A stretch of DNA of 30,156 nt from BOG-933 sp037147415 (GTDB lineage Bacteria; Pseudomonadota; Alphaproteobacteria; Azospirillales; Azospirillaceae), in contig JBAWVF010000030.1 in NCBI GenBank assembly GCA_037147415.1, forward strand, positions 1 through 30,156, read 5' to 3'. Of the stretch, positions 22,952-30,156 are shown one piece after another (the stretch's first letter is position 1; each line of letters opens with the position of its first letter). The notes under the pieces were generated by a model. The model searched no databases and was not told where the DNA came from. It saw only the letters and a program-made list of their open reading frames with translations. Position numbers and translations under genes: made by a program.

Positions 22952-24967
22952 ATGATGCATCGGGACATCTTGCAAACAGCCGTCCTGCGCGGCGCCGGGC
23001 GGGAGTCCGGTCGGCTGCGCTCAACGGCATTGTCAGCGATTCGCGCCGCTGCCGTGTTGGCGCTTATTTTGACCCCGGTTGCCGTCGGTCATGCCGCACA
23101 GCCCGCCGCTGCCGCCAAGCCGGCCAAGGCCCCGGCTGCGGTCAAGCCGGCCAAGGCTGCGGGACCGGTCGCGATCGATACGATGGCGGCGTGTCCGGCG
23201 GTGGCCGAGGAAACGGCGTCGCGTCCCGCGTTTGATCTGGTCAAGCGCCTGCGTGCCGGCACCGAGGGGGCGCGGCTTCGGCTGCGGGCCTTGCCGGTTC
23301 GTGAAATTACCCGGAACGCCTTGGTCGATGAGGTGTTGGGTCGCAATTTGAATGTCCGGTCTTCGGCCGAATCGATTGCTATCGCCCAGGCTGCCGTCAC
23401 GACCAGTGATGCCGTCTTCGATCCGACCCTGTTTTCGTCGCTGTCTTACACCAACAGTTTCACCGATTATCGGCATGACGTTATCTCGCGTTGGCGGGAT
23501 GTGGATCCGAACGCCAAGCTTCAGGATGATGCCGAGCTGCTCAAGGCCCAGCAACCGGGCCAGACGCTGCCGCAATTGACGTGCCTGCCGGCGGTTTCGC
23601 TCGATGGCAACGTCATTGCGCCCGCGGATACCTCGTGCCAGTCGCCTGCGGTGTATTCGGTGGCCGACGACTTGGCCACGGTTAATTCGAGGTCCGACCA
23701 CAAGGTCAGCGGCACGCTCGGCGTCGGTATGATCTTTGCGATCGGCGGTTCCGCCAGTGCCTCGATCACCTCGAACTGGCACAAGCCGCCCTTTGTCGGC
23801 GGGGGAACGCCGCCCTTGACCAGTGCCGCCTATCCGAGCGGCACGGTTTACGATCCCTATGGCTGGGACGAAAAGTTATTCTGGACCAGTTCGGCCACGA
23901 TGTCGCTGACCATGCCGCTGCCTTACACCAAGGGCTTCGGTTATGAGGGCTCGACGAGCTACTATTCCTGGCAGATTGCGCAGGCGGGGGAACGCCGGGT
24001 CGGCTGGAGTGAAAAGTCGGTTCGCAACAGCACGCTCAACGACGCCTTGCAGGCTTGGTGGGATATGAACCGGATCGTGCAGACGATCCGCACGGTGGTT
24101 GAATTGCGCGCGGTGCTGGACGAGCGGGCGGCCAGCCGCAAGCGCATGTTCGATCAGGGACTTGCGACTCGCTATGATCTGGCTCAGGTCGAGGCGGAAC
24201 AGGCCGATCTGGCGGCGCGGGAAGAAGATGGCTGGAATTCTTTGCTGGCGACCTCGGGTCGACTCGGGGTTCTGGTCGCCGGTGATCAACGGGCGCTGCT
24301 GCTGCCGGCCGGGGCCGAGGCTTTGTTGCGTCAGTCGGTGGTTGCCGGTGATGTCGGTCTTTACGAGCAGGTGCTGACCGGTCATCCGGCGGTCAAGGCG
24401 CAGGAAGTCGCCTGGGATGCCAGCAAGCTGACCCTGGCTTACGCCGAAAATCAGGACCGGCCCGACGTCAGCTTTCTGGCCAGCTTCAGCGTCAGCCAGA
24501 CCGATGCGGTTTTCGGCTATTCGAGTTTGCCGCAGGCGCTGTCTCATCTGACCACGCCCGACAGCAGCAATCTGTTTGTCGGTGTGCGCTATCATTTGCC
24601 GATCGGGATGAACGCCAGCGCCTCGGCGCTCGACCGGGCCCGGATCGAAGAACGGCAGGCCTATGACCGGACCCGGCAGGCGCGTCGTCAGGTGGTCGAC
24701 GGGATCGATCGCGCGCTCGGTGATCTGCGCTCGGCTCAGGCGGTGGCCACCCGCAGCGAAGAGGATGTCCGGCTCAGCCAGTGCGCTTGGGACCGCGCCC
24801 GTGATCAGCGCGATCTCGGTCTGGTTGCCGAATTCGAAGTGTTGAACAAATATCGGGATCTCATCACCGCCCGGCTCAGTGCCATTGCCGCCCGGGTCAA
24901 TGTTCGCAAAGCGCAGGCTAGTTTATTGGCGGCGCAAGGGAGCTTGGAGCAGGATTATGTCCGCTGA
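22952..24967 (+). CDS. TolC-like outer membrane protein, first of three
   Basis: This 671-residue protein belongs to the TolC/outer membrane efflux family, but is longer than E. coli TolC (about 470 mature). It has a signal peptide (hydrophobic 31-46, likely cleavage near GHA-A) and a Lys-Pro-Ala linker at 50-72 (PAKAPAAVKPAKAAGP). The first helical hairpin region includes AVFDP (154-158). A large Ser/Thr-rich beta segment contains the conserved PLPYTKGFG (322-330). The long coiled-coil half follows (MFDQGLATRYDLAQVEAEQADL and QRDLGLVAEFEVLNKYRDLI are the TolC-type repeats). It should form an outer-membrane channel. It overlaps the next gene by 11 bases. Confidence 0.85.
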   Translation: MMHRDILQTAVLRGAGRESGRLRSTALSAIRAAAVLALILTPVAVGHAAQPAAAAKPAKAPAAVKPAKAAGPVAIDTMAACPAVAEETASRPAFDLVKRLRAGTEGARLRLRALPVREITRNALVDEVLGRNLNVRSSAESIAIAQAAVTTSDAVFDPTLFSSLSYTNSFTDYRHDVISRWRDVDPNAKLQDDAELLKAQQPGQTLPQLTCLPAVSLDGNVIAPADTSCQSPAVYSVADDLATVNSRSDHKVSGTLGVGMIFAIGGSASASITSNWHKPPFVGGGTPPLTSAAYPSGTVYDPYGWDEKLFWTSSATMSLTMPLPYTKGFGYEGSTSYYSWQIAQAGERRVGWSEKSVRNSTLNDALQAWWDMNRIVQTIRTVVELRAVLDERAASRKRMFDQGLATRYDLAQVEAEQADLAAREEDGWNSLLATSGRLGVLVAGDQRALLLPAGAEALLRQSVVAGDVGLYEQVLTGHPAVKAQEVAWDASKLTLAYAENQDRPDVSFLASFSVSQTDAVFGYSSLPQALSHLTTPDSSNLFVGVRYHLPIGMNASASALDRARIEERQAYDRTRQARRQVVDGIDRALGDLRSAQAVATRSEEDVRLSQCAWDRARDQRDLGLVAEFEVLNKYRDLITARLSAIAARVNVRKAQASLLAAQGSLEQDYVR

Positions 24968-27056
24968 CCGCGATCGGCGCACGGCCGGCTCCGTGCAGAC
25001 GCCCCGGTATAAACGGGCGGTGAAACATTTCCCGGTTCGGGCCGTGCTCGGGGCTGCGCTGGCTACCGTCGCTTCCGGAGCGGTTTCGGTGTCGGCCGAG
25101 ACTGCGGCGCCGTCGGCGCGGACGGAATCCGTGCAGCAGGTTGCCGCCGCGTCTGCCACGCCTTCAACCGGCTTTACGGTGCCGGCTGCCGATTTCGTGC
25201 TCGATTCCCGCAGCTTGGTCGGAGAGCGCAAGCGCAACAAGGTGGTGGCGGAAACCCGCGAGGCGTTGAAACGCTCGGGGACGGCGCCGCTCTATGCACC
25301 GCAGGCCTCGACCGAACTGATCTTGCGTGAAGCCGCGGTCGAAGCGCTGCGCAAGAATCTGGACATAAGGCGCAAGGGCTTGGCCAAAGCCATGACCGAG
25401 CGGGCGTTGATCGAAGCCGATGCCGTGTTCGATCCGGTCTTCGTCGCGTCGGCGAACGCCGCGCTGACCCGCAAGTCCCAGCGGACCGTAACGCCCGAGA
25501 AACAGTATAAGGGTGCGACCGAAACGGTTCCGGTCGGGTCCACCGACAGCAAGGGCGTGTTTCTGTGCTCGGCGACCGCGGCGGCTTTGACCCAGGGGGC
25601 CGGCAAAGGTCAGGTCTGCTACGTCATGACCTCCGGCAACCGCGCGATGATCAGTGCGCGCCAGTATATCAATCCGCATCCCGAGGGCTATTATTCGGCG
25701 GATGCACTAAAGGCCAATGATCCTTCGTCGGCTCAACCGCTTGATGATACGGTCTATAATGGATCGGTTGCGATATACCAGCAATTGCCGTGGGGGGCGA
25801 GCCTTAACCTCAGCCTGTCCAGCCGTTATCAAGAGAAATATTACCCGCTTAATACGCTGAACGGAATGACCCCGACCTTCGGCAATTATCATCGACCTTA
25901 TTACTCGACAATTGTTATTGGGGCGGCACTGCCGCTGCCTTATACAAAGAATTTCGGCCCGACCGCGGCCGGCGAATTCGGGCATGACTACGCTCGCACC
26001 AGTATCGACGCGGCCGAGCTGGATGTCCGCTCGGTGATTAATGATACGCTGCTGACGGTCGATACGCTGTACTGGCAGTTGGTCGGCAGTATCGGCAAGA
26101 TGGAAGCGGCCGGGCAGTCTCTGGCCCGGGCCGAGCAGTTGCGCGCCAGCACCAAGCGCTTGTTCGATCAGGGTTTCGTCAGTGAAAGCGACCGCAGCCA
26201 GATTGATGCGCAGGTTGCGTCGATCCGAGCCCGGCAGCAGCAATTGTTCGGCGATTACGTCAAGGCTTCGGAAGCGATGCGCAAGGTGCTGGCCGGCACC
26301 GACGACGCTTTGCTGTTGCCGGTCGGCTATCAGGCGCTGATGAAGCGGCCGGTGATCGATCTGCACGAGTCCGATCGCATTCTGAACAATCCGGTTTATC
26401 AGCGTCAGGCGGTGGCGGTTCGGTTGGCCGGCCTGGTGCGTGAACAGCGCGAGGCGCAGACCCGGCCCGATCTGTCGGCATCCGGTTCGCTGACCATGGC
26501 CGAGAGCGGGGCTTTCGGCTATCACGACCTTGCGGGCTCGGTGTCGCATGCCTTCACCAGCCAGGATTCATTCGTGGCGACGATAGCGCTGTTTTATCAG
26601 CGTCCGCTCGGCAATCGGGCGGCGTTGGCGGGGCTGGATGCCGCCGAGCACGGCCTTAACCAACAGGCCATGGCGCTGCATCAGGTTGAGCTGGCGACCC
26701 GGGAGAGCTTTGAGACCGCGCGCGGTGCGCTCGCTTCGGCCGGGGAGCAGGTTCGGATCGCCGAGCGTACGGTCAAGGTTGCGACCGAGGTCTATGACTC
26801 GGCGGTGGCGCAGCAGGAACTCGGTTTGGTCGCGGCTTATGAATCCCTGTCCCGGCTCGGTGCGCTGCTCGATGCCCGCACCGCTTTGGTTCAGGCTGAG
26901 ATCAACCGGCGGCTTGCCGAATCGCAGTTGCTGGCAGCGGTGGGCGGGTTGGCGGAACGCTACGGCGAGTTGACCGCTCAAACCGACCTGGATCGCAAGC
27001 GGCTGGCGCTTTTGCGTGAATCAGGTGCCCTTAAACACTTCGGAGGTCCGCTGTGA
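24957..27056 (+). CDS. TolC-like outer membrane protein, second of three
   Basis: This 699-residue protein is a paralogue of its neighbours. Shared landmarks are AVFDP (156-160) after a helical segment, PLPYTKNFG (326-334), and TolC-type repeats in the second half (LFDQGFVSESDRSQIDAQVAS and QQELGLVAAYESLSRLGALL). It has an N-terminal signal-like hydrophobic stretch (AVLGAALATVASGAVSVSA, about 27-45). The C terminus ends LALLRESGALKHFGGPL, a tail also seen in the third copy. The frame is open upstream to 24879, inside the first gene; ATG 24957 with GAGCAGG ahead gives the matching start MSADR. Confidence 0.85.
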   Translation: MSADRDRRTAGSVQTPRYKRAVKHFPVRAVLGAALATVASGAVSVSAETAAPSARTESVQQVAAASATPSTGFTVPAADFVLDSRSLVGERKRNKVVAETREALKRSGTAPLYAPQASTELILREAAVEALRKNLDIRRKGLAKAMTERALIEADAVFDPVFVASANAALTRKSQRTVTPEKQYKGATETVPVGSTDSKGVFLCSATAAALTQGAGKGQVCYVMTSGNRAMISARQYINPHPEGYYSADALKANDPSSAQPLDDTVYNGSVAIYQQLPWGASLNLSLSSRYQEKYYPLNTLNGMTPTFGNYHRPYYSTIVIGAALPLPYTKNFGPTAAGEFGHDYARTSIDAAELDVRSVINDTLLTVDTLYWQLVGSIGKMEAAGQSLARAEQLRASTKRLFDQGFVSESDRSQIDAQVASIRARQQQLFGDYVKASEAMRKVLAGTDDALLLPVGYQALMKRPVIDLHESDRILNNPVYQRQAVAVRLAGLVREQREAQTRPDLSASGSLTMAESGAFGYHDLAGSVSHAFTSQDSFVATIALFYQRPLGNRAALAGLDAAEHGLNQQAMALHQVELATRESFETARGALASAGEQVRIAERTVKVATEVYDSAVAQQELGLVAAYESLSRLGALLDARTALVQAEINRRLAESQLLAAVGGLAERYGELTAQTDLDRKRLALLRESGALKHFGGPL

Positions 27057-29101
27057 TGTCTGCCGACCGCAAAGCCCTGATGCGCGCTGCAATGCTGGCT
27101 GCGCTGGTTGTCGCGCATCTGTCCCCGGCCGGAGAGGCGGCGGCGGCGGCGCCGGAGCCGCTCGATCAGGCCACCCGCGCCGGTTATGCGGCCGCGGTTG
27201 CCGAGGTGGTCAAGGCCCAGGTTCTGCCTGCGGTCATGCCCGAGGACGAGAAGCGGGCGGCGGCTTTGGTGCGCAGTCTGCTCGATCAGCGCAAAAAGTC
27301 CCGGAGCGATGTGTCCGGCCGCTTGGTCCAACCGCTGGATCGGCGGCAGGCGGCGGTGCGTGGTCTGGAACTCAATCTCGATCTGGCCATCGGTCGGCAG
27401 GAGCCGGAACGGGTACAAACCTTGTTGCGCGAAGTCCGGGCGGTCTTCGATCCGGTGCTCGATCTGCAACTCGGCTATAACCGGGCCGACAGTTATGACC
27501 GGTCTCGGATCGGTCTGGTCAAGCCGCGCTTTGTCATGCAGAGCTTTGCCCCGAAGGCGGGCGGCGAGGCTATCTTCAATGATCCGCTGGCCAATGGCGG
27601 AACCACGCTGCGCCGTCAGAATTTCTGCACTATCGCCCCGAAAACGGCGGGATGCCCGGGGGAAGCCGCAACCACTCAACCGATTATTCGGGCAATTGAA
27701 TGGTATTATAACACGAGTACGGCTCCGGTTAATGAACCGATCGTCGCCAATGCCGGGCGGTCGGCACTTAATAACGGTCATCCGCTTCAGCAGACCAATG
27801 TTTCGATCGGTTTGTCTCAGCAGCTGCCGTGGGGCGGTTCGGTACAGTTGACCGACAACACGGTTCAGCAAAAGATTTACTATCGGCCTCAAGCCTATTG
27901 GGAGGATGGCCAGTTTTCGTCCAGCCTGACCGGCGCCCTGGCGATGCCGTTGCCCTTTACCAAGGGCTTCGGCCCCGATAATCCGATCAACTCTTCGATT
28001 CGGGCTCAAGAAATCGCGCGTCAAAGCGCTGATTGGGTGCTGAAGGATTTGTTGAACCAGACTTTGCGCAATGTCGATCTCGCTTATTTCGAGGTGGTGC
28101 GTCAGCTGGAAGGGCTCACCGCCGCGGTGGACCGGCTGAAGGCGGTGCAAAAACTGAAGGACAGGCAGGATCGCATTCTTAAGCAGGATCCGGGCCTGAT
28201 CACCCGCTATCAGCAGGCTCAGCTTGAGTCCGAAGTCACCAAGGCCGGTTTGGACATCGAAACCCAGCTTCAGAACTATCTTGCGGCCTCGGTAACGCTG
28301 GGCGGCTTGATCGGCGACCCCGATATTCGGGCCGGCGGGCCGATTTATCTGCCCTATAGCTACGGGCGCGAGATGGAGGCCAAGCAGGCGATCACCGCGG
28401 ACCAGGCCTTTGCCACCGCCAAGACCAATCGTCCCGACTTTTTCATTGCCCGGCTAGATAGAGACAGTGCCGATGTCTCGCTCAGGCAGGCGAAGAATCA
28501 GGCGCTACCCGATGTTCAGCTCGGGATCAATGTGACGTCCTCTGAAAACGGCTCGGTGTTCGGTTACGGCAATCCCGGCACCAGCCAATTGGGTCTGTTT
28601 CAGCCCGATACACTCAACCATAGCTACAGCCTGACCTATACCCGGCCGTGGGGCAATCACGCGGCTCTGGCGGCGGTCGATATCGCCCGTCTGTCGGTCG
28701 AGGATCGCGACATCGCGATCCAAAGCACCGAAATCTCGGTAAAGCGCGAGATCACCGGCAGCCTTGCCGATTTGCAGTCGGCGCGAGCCCGGGTCGATAG
28801 CGCCAAGGCGCAGGTCAAGGCGCTGCGCTCCGCTTCGGAAAGCTTGATGCGTCAGTTGGAAGCCGGTCTGGTCGGTGAGGATCAGGTGATCCAGGCGGCA
28901 CGCAATCTGTTGGCGGCGGAACTCGATTTGGCCGGCGCCCGCATCGATGCGCGCGAGACCGAAACCCGGCTGCTTTATGCCGAAGGCGTCATCGCGAATG
29001 TGCTGCCGGGTCAGACCGCTTCGTCGGGCCTGGATCGGCGGCGCCTCGATTTGCTGGCCGATGCCGGTCATCTCAAATATTTCGGTCCGGTAAAGAAGTA
29101 A
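27056..29101 (+). CDS. TolC-like outer membrane protein, third of three
   Basis: This 681-residue protein shares the start MSADR with the second copy, a signal peptide (ALMRAAMLAALVVAHLSPAG), AVFDP (129-133), PLPFTKGFG (298-306) and the tail LDLLADAGHLKYFGPVKK. The helical second half is typical of TolC-family proteins (LKQDPGLITRYQQAQLESEV, MRQLEAGLVGEDQVIQAARN). GGAGG at 27042-27046 serves either ATG 27056, which overlaps the previous stop by one base, or GTG 27053; ATG is preferred. If the three copies assemble as TolC does, either three homotrimers or one heterotrimer is possible. The family role is export channel; the substrate is unknown. Confidence 0.85.
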   Translation: MSADRKALMRAAMLAALVVAHLSPAGEAAAAAPEPLDQATRAGYAAAVAEVVKAQVLPAVMPEDEKRAAALVRSLLDQRKKSRSDVSGRLVQPLDRRQAAVRGLELNLDLAIGRQEPERVQTLLREVRAVFDPVLDLQLGYNRADSYDRSRIGLVKPRFVMQSFAPKAGGEAIFNDPLANGGTTLRRQNFCTIAPKTAGCPGEAATTQPIIRAIEWYYNTSTAPVNEPIVANAGRSALNNGHPLQQTNVSIGLSQQLPWGGSVQLTDNTVQQKIYYRPQAYWEDGQFSSSLTGALAMPLPFTKGFGPDNPINSSIRAQEIARQSADWVLKDLLNQTLRNVDLAYFEVVRQLEGLTAAVDRLKAVQKLKDRQDRILKQDPGLITRYQQAQLESEVTKAGLDIETQLQNYLAASVTLGGLIGDPDIRAGGPIYLPYSYGREMEAKQAITADQAFATAKTNRPDFFIARLDRDSADVSLRQAKNQALPDVQLGINVTSSENGSVFGYGNPGTSQLGLFQPDTLNHSYSLTYTRPWGNHAALAAVDIARLSVEDRDIAIQSTEISVKREITGSLADLQSARARVDSAKAQVKALRSASESLMRQLEAGLVGEDQVIQAARNLLAAELDLAGARIDARETETRLLYAEGVIANVLPGQTASSGLDRRRLDLLADAGHLKYFGPVKK

Positions 29102-29123
29102 TCGCGCCGCGGGAGAGGCTTTG

Positions 29124-30098
29124 ATGGCTGTCGGACTTTGTGGGTGCGATCTGCCGATTCCGGACGCGGTTCGGCTTGATCCCGGCGCGCCGGTGGTGGT
29201 GGATGCCAAGGGCGTCAGCTGGGGCGGGGTCCGCCTGGAGCGGCTTGAGGCCGTGCTGTTTCACGGCGTTCGCTATGAGGATCCCGTGTTGCCGCCGGCC
29301 GAGCCGGCGTGTGACTGGTCCCTGTGGCAGGCCGGCACGGTCATTCGGCAGCAACGCTATAGCTGCCTGTTCAGCGCCCGGGCGCGCTTGGAACAGGTGG
29401 GCGGGGTTCGTCTTTACAATCCGCTGTCGACCGAACTTGCCGCCTTTGACCGGTTCGGCCAGCTCGATCGCCTGGGCCGGGCTGGCTTTGCCGTGCCATC
29501 GCTTTTAGTCAGCAATAATGATGGCAAAGTGGCGGCATTTCAGCGGCGGAACGACGGCGTAGAGCTGATCTGGCGCCCGGTAACCGGACAAGCGGCTTGG
29601 CAGCTGTTTCGGGATCGGCAGCGGAGCCATCTGGTCGGGCCGGACAAACCGCCGGTGTTGTTGGCCGCCGTGGTGCCGGGACGGGTGCTGCGGGTTTATG
29701 TGCTCGACGGTCGGGTCGTGCTGGTGCTGGCGATGCTGGCGCCGAACCGCGACGGGCTCGAGCGGCTGGAAGGGATGATGGCGGTTGAGGATTTGGCGCC
29801 GGAGCGGTTGGAGACGATCGCGCGGGCGGTCTCCGCTCTCGGCCTGCGTCGGGCCGCGGCTTTGGTGGTGGATGGCGCGGACGGCCCGGTTTTCCATGAT
29901 ATCGATCCCGACCCGGAACTGTCCGATCTGCCCCCGGTTTTTGAAGAGTATCTCAAGCGCTGCTTGGCCGCGGCTTTGACCGGGACGCCGATGCCGGCCC
30001 CCGATTTCGGCCCGGAACCGGTTGAACGCTCGTCTTTACTGCTGCGCCGTATGCTGGCGATCCAATTCGACATGGAAGCGACCAAATACGCGGAGTAA
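29124..30098 (+). CDS. ATP-grasp-like (RimK-type) protein
   Basis: This 324-residue protein has the layout of ATP-grasp ligases, though diverged. LYNPLSTELAAFDRFGQLDRLGRAGFAVP (97-125; key part YNP at 98-100 and the GFAVP turn) resembles the N-domain entry. IWRPVTGQAAW (149-159) stands where most members have KP-x-x-G. VVPGRVLRVYVLDGRVV (183-199) and ALGLRRAAALVVD (238-250) match the central strands. HDIDPDPELSD (258-268) is the metal-binding end, usually E-x-N-x-x-P. The lysine-to-arginine change weakens confidence in ATP chemistry. It follows the third TolC-like gene by 22 bases with GGGAGAG before ATG 29124, so it belongs to that operon. A peptide or amino-acid ligase role is inferred. Confidence 0.6.
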   Translation: MAVGLCGCDLPIPDAVRLDPGAPVVVDAKGVSWGGVRLERLEAVLFHGVRYEDPVLPPAEPACDWSLWQAGTVIRQQRYSCLFSARARLEQVGGVRLYNPLSTELAAFDRFGQLDRLGRAGFAVPSLLVSNNDGKVAAFQRRNDGVELIWRPVTGQAAWQLFRDRQRSHLVGPDKPPVLLAAVVPGRVLRVYVLDGRVVLVLAMLAPNRDGLERLEGMMAVEDLAPERLETIARAVSALGLRRAAALVVDGADGPVFHDIDPDPELSDLPPVFEEYLKRCLAAALTGTPMPAPDFGPEPVERSSLLLRRMLAIQFDMEATKYAE

Positions 30099-30156
30099 CC
30101 GTTTGTTTTTAGAGCGGATTCACGCTACGAGGCGATCCCGCCTCTTCGCGATCCGC
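30099..30156. other. Hairpin-rich sequence downstream of the ATP-grasp-like gene, cut by the window end
   Basis: After the stop codon a short T-rich tract (GTTTGTTTTT) precedes nested inverted repeats. GCGGAT (30114-30119) pairs with ATCCGC at the very end, and GAGGCG-ATCC-CGCCTC lies inside. It may be a terminator or the edge of a repeat element continuing outside the window. Confidence 0.45.

Overview
The window is high-GC DNA with the codon use and gene families of an alphaproteobacterium. The order Rhodospirillales (Acetobacteraceae or Rhodospirillaceae-like) is a guess from the RepA_C-type and RPA-type plasmid initiators, a DUF1491 protein and the overall style; nothing here fixes the species. 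Two different plasmid replication initiators, each beside its own iteron array, and a ParA/ribbon-helix-helix partition pair mark it as part of a large plasmid, chromid or co-integrate.

Layout. (1) 331-7637, plus strand: a six-gene operon hyfB-C-E-F-G-I encodes a membrane complex of the hydrogenase-4/complex I family. Its large subunit has serines at both N-terminal nickel-cysteine positions and lacks the C-terminal CxxC, so it should not be a hydrogenase. It fits the energy-converting hydrogenase-related (Ehr) type. A gap with strong hairpins separates the membrane genes from hyfG. (2) 7638-10336: a small minus-strand protein with two internal repeats, a RepA_C-type initiator on the minus strand, and an iteron-rich origin region of about 1 kb. 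(3) 10337-14964, plus strand: a tightly overlapping livHMGF-type ABC transporter operon ending in a GT4-like glycosyltransferase gene. The LivG protein has lost several ATPase motifs and no binding-protein gene is present. (4) 14965-19345: a second replication and partition block. It holds an exported protein, eight iterons, an RPA-type initiator, a hairpin-rich convergent gap, a parG-like gene and parA (both minus strand), and a likely centromere upstream of parA. A short motif (GGYRTTTYAAS) recurs on one strand on both sides of this block. (5) 19349-21014: an exported hypothetical protein (minus), then a gmhA-like sugar-phosphate isomerase and a DUF1491 protein (plus). (6) 21015-30156: a repeat-rich gap, a membrane-anchored FHA-domain protein (minus), then divergently three consecutive, related TolC-like outer-membrane proteins and an ATP-grasp-like protein in one apparent operon.

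How the parts work together. The Hyf-like complex probably couples an unknown redox reaction, or electron transfer without H2, to ion movement across the inner membrane. The rep and par modules maintain the replicon. The three TolC-like proteins and the ATP-grasp-like protein look like one functional unit at the envelope, possibly export of a modified product, but no inner-membrane pump or adaptor is encoded within the window.
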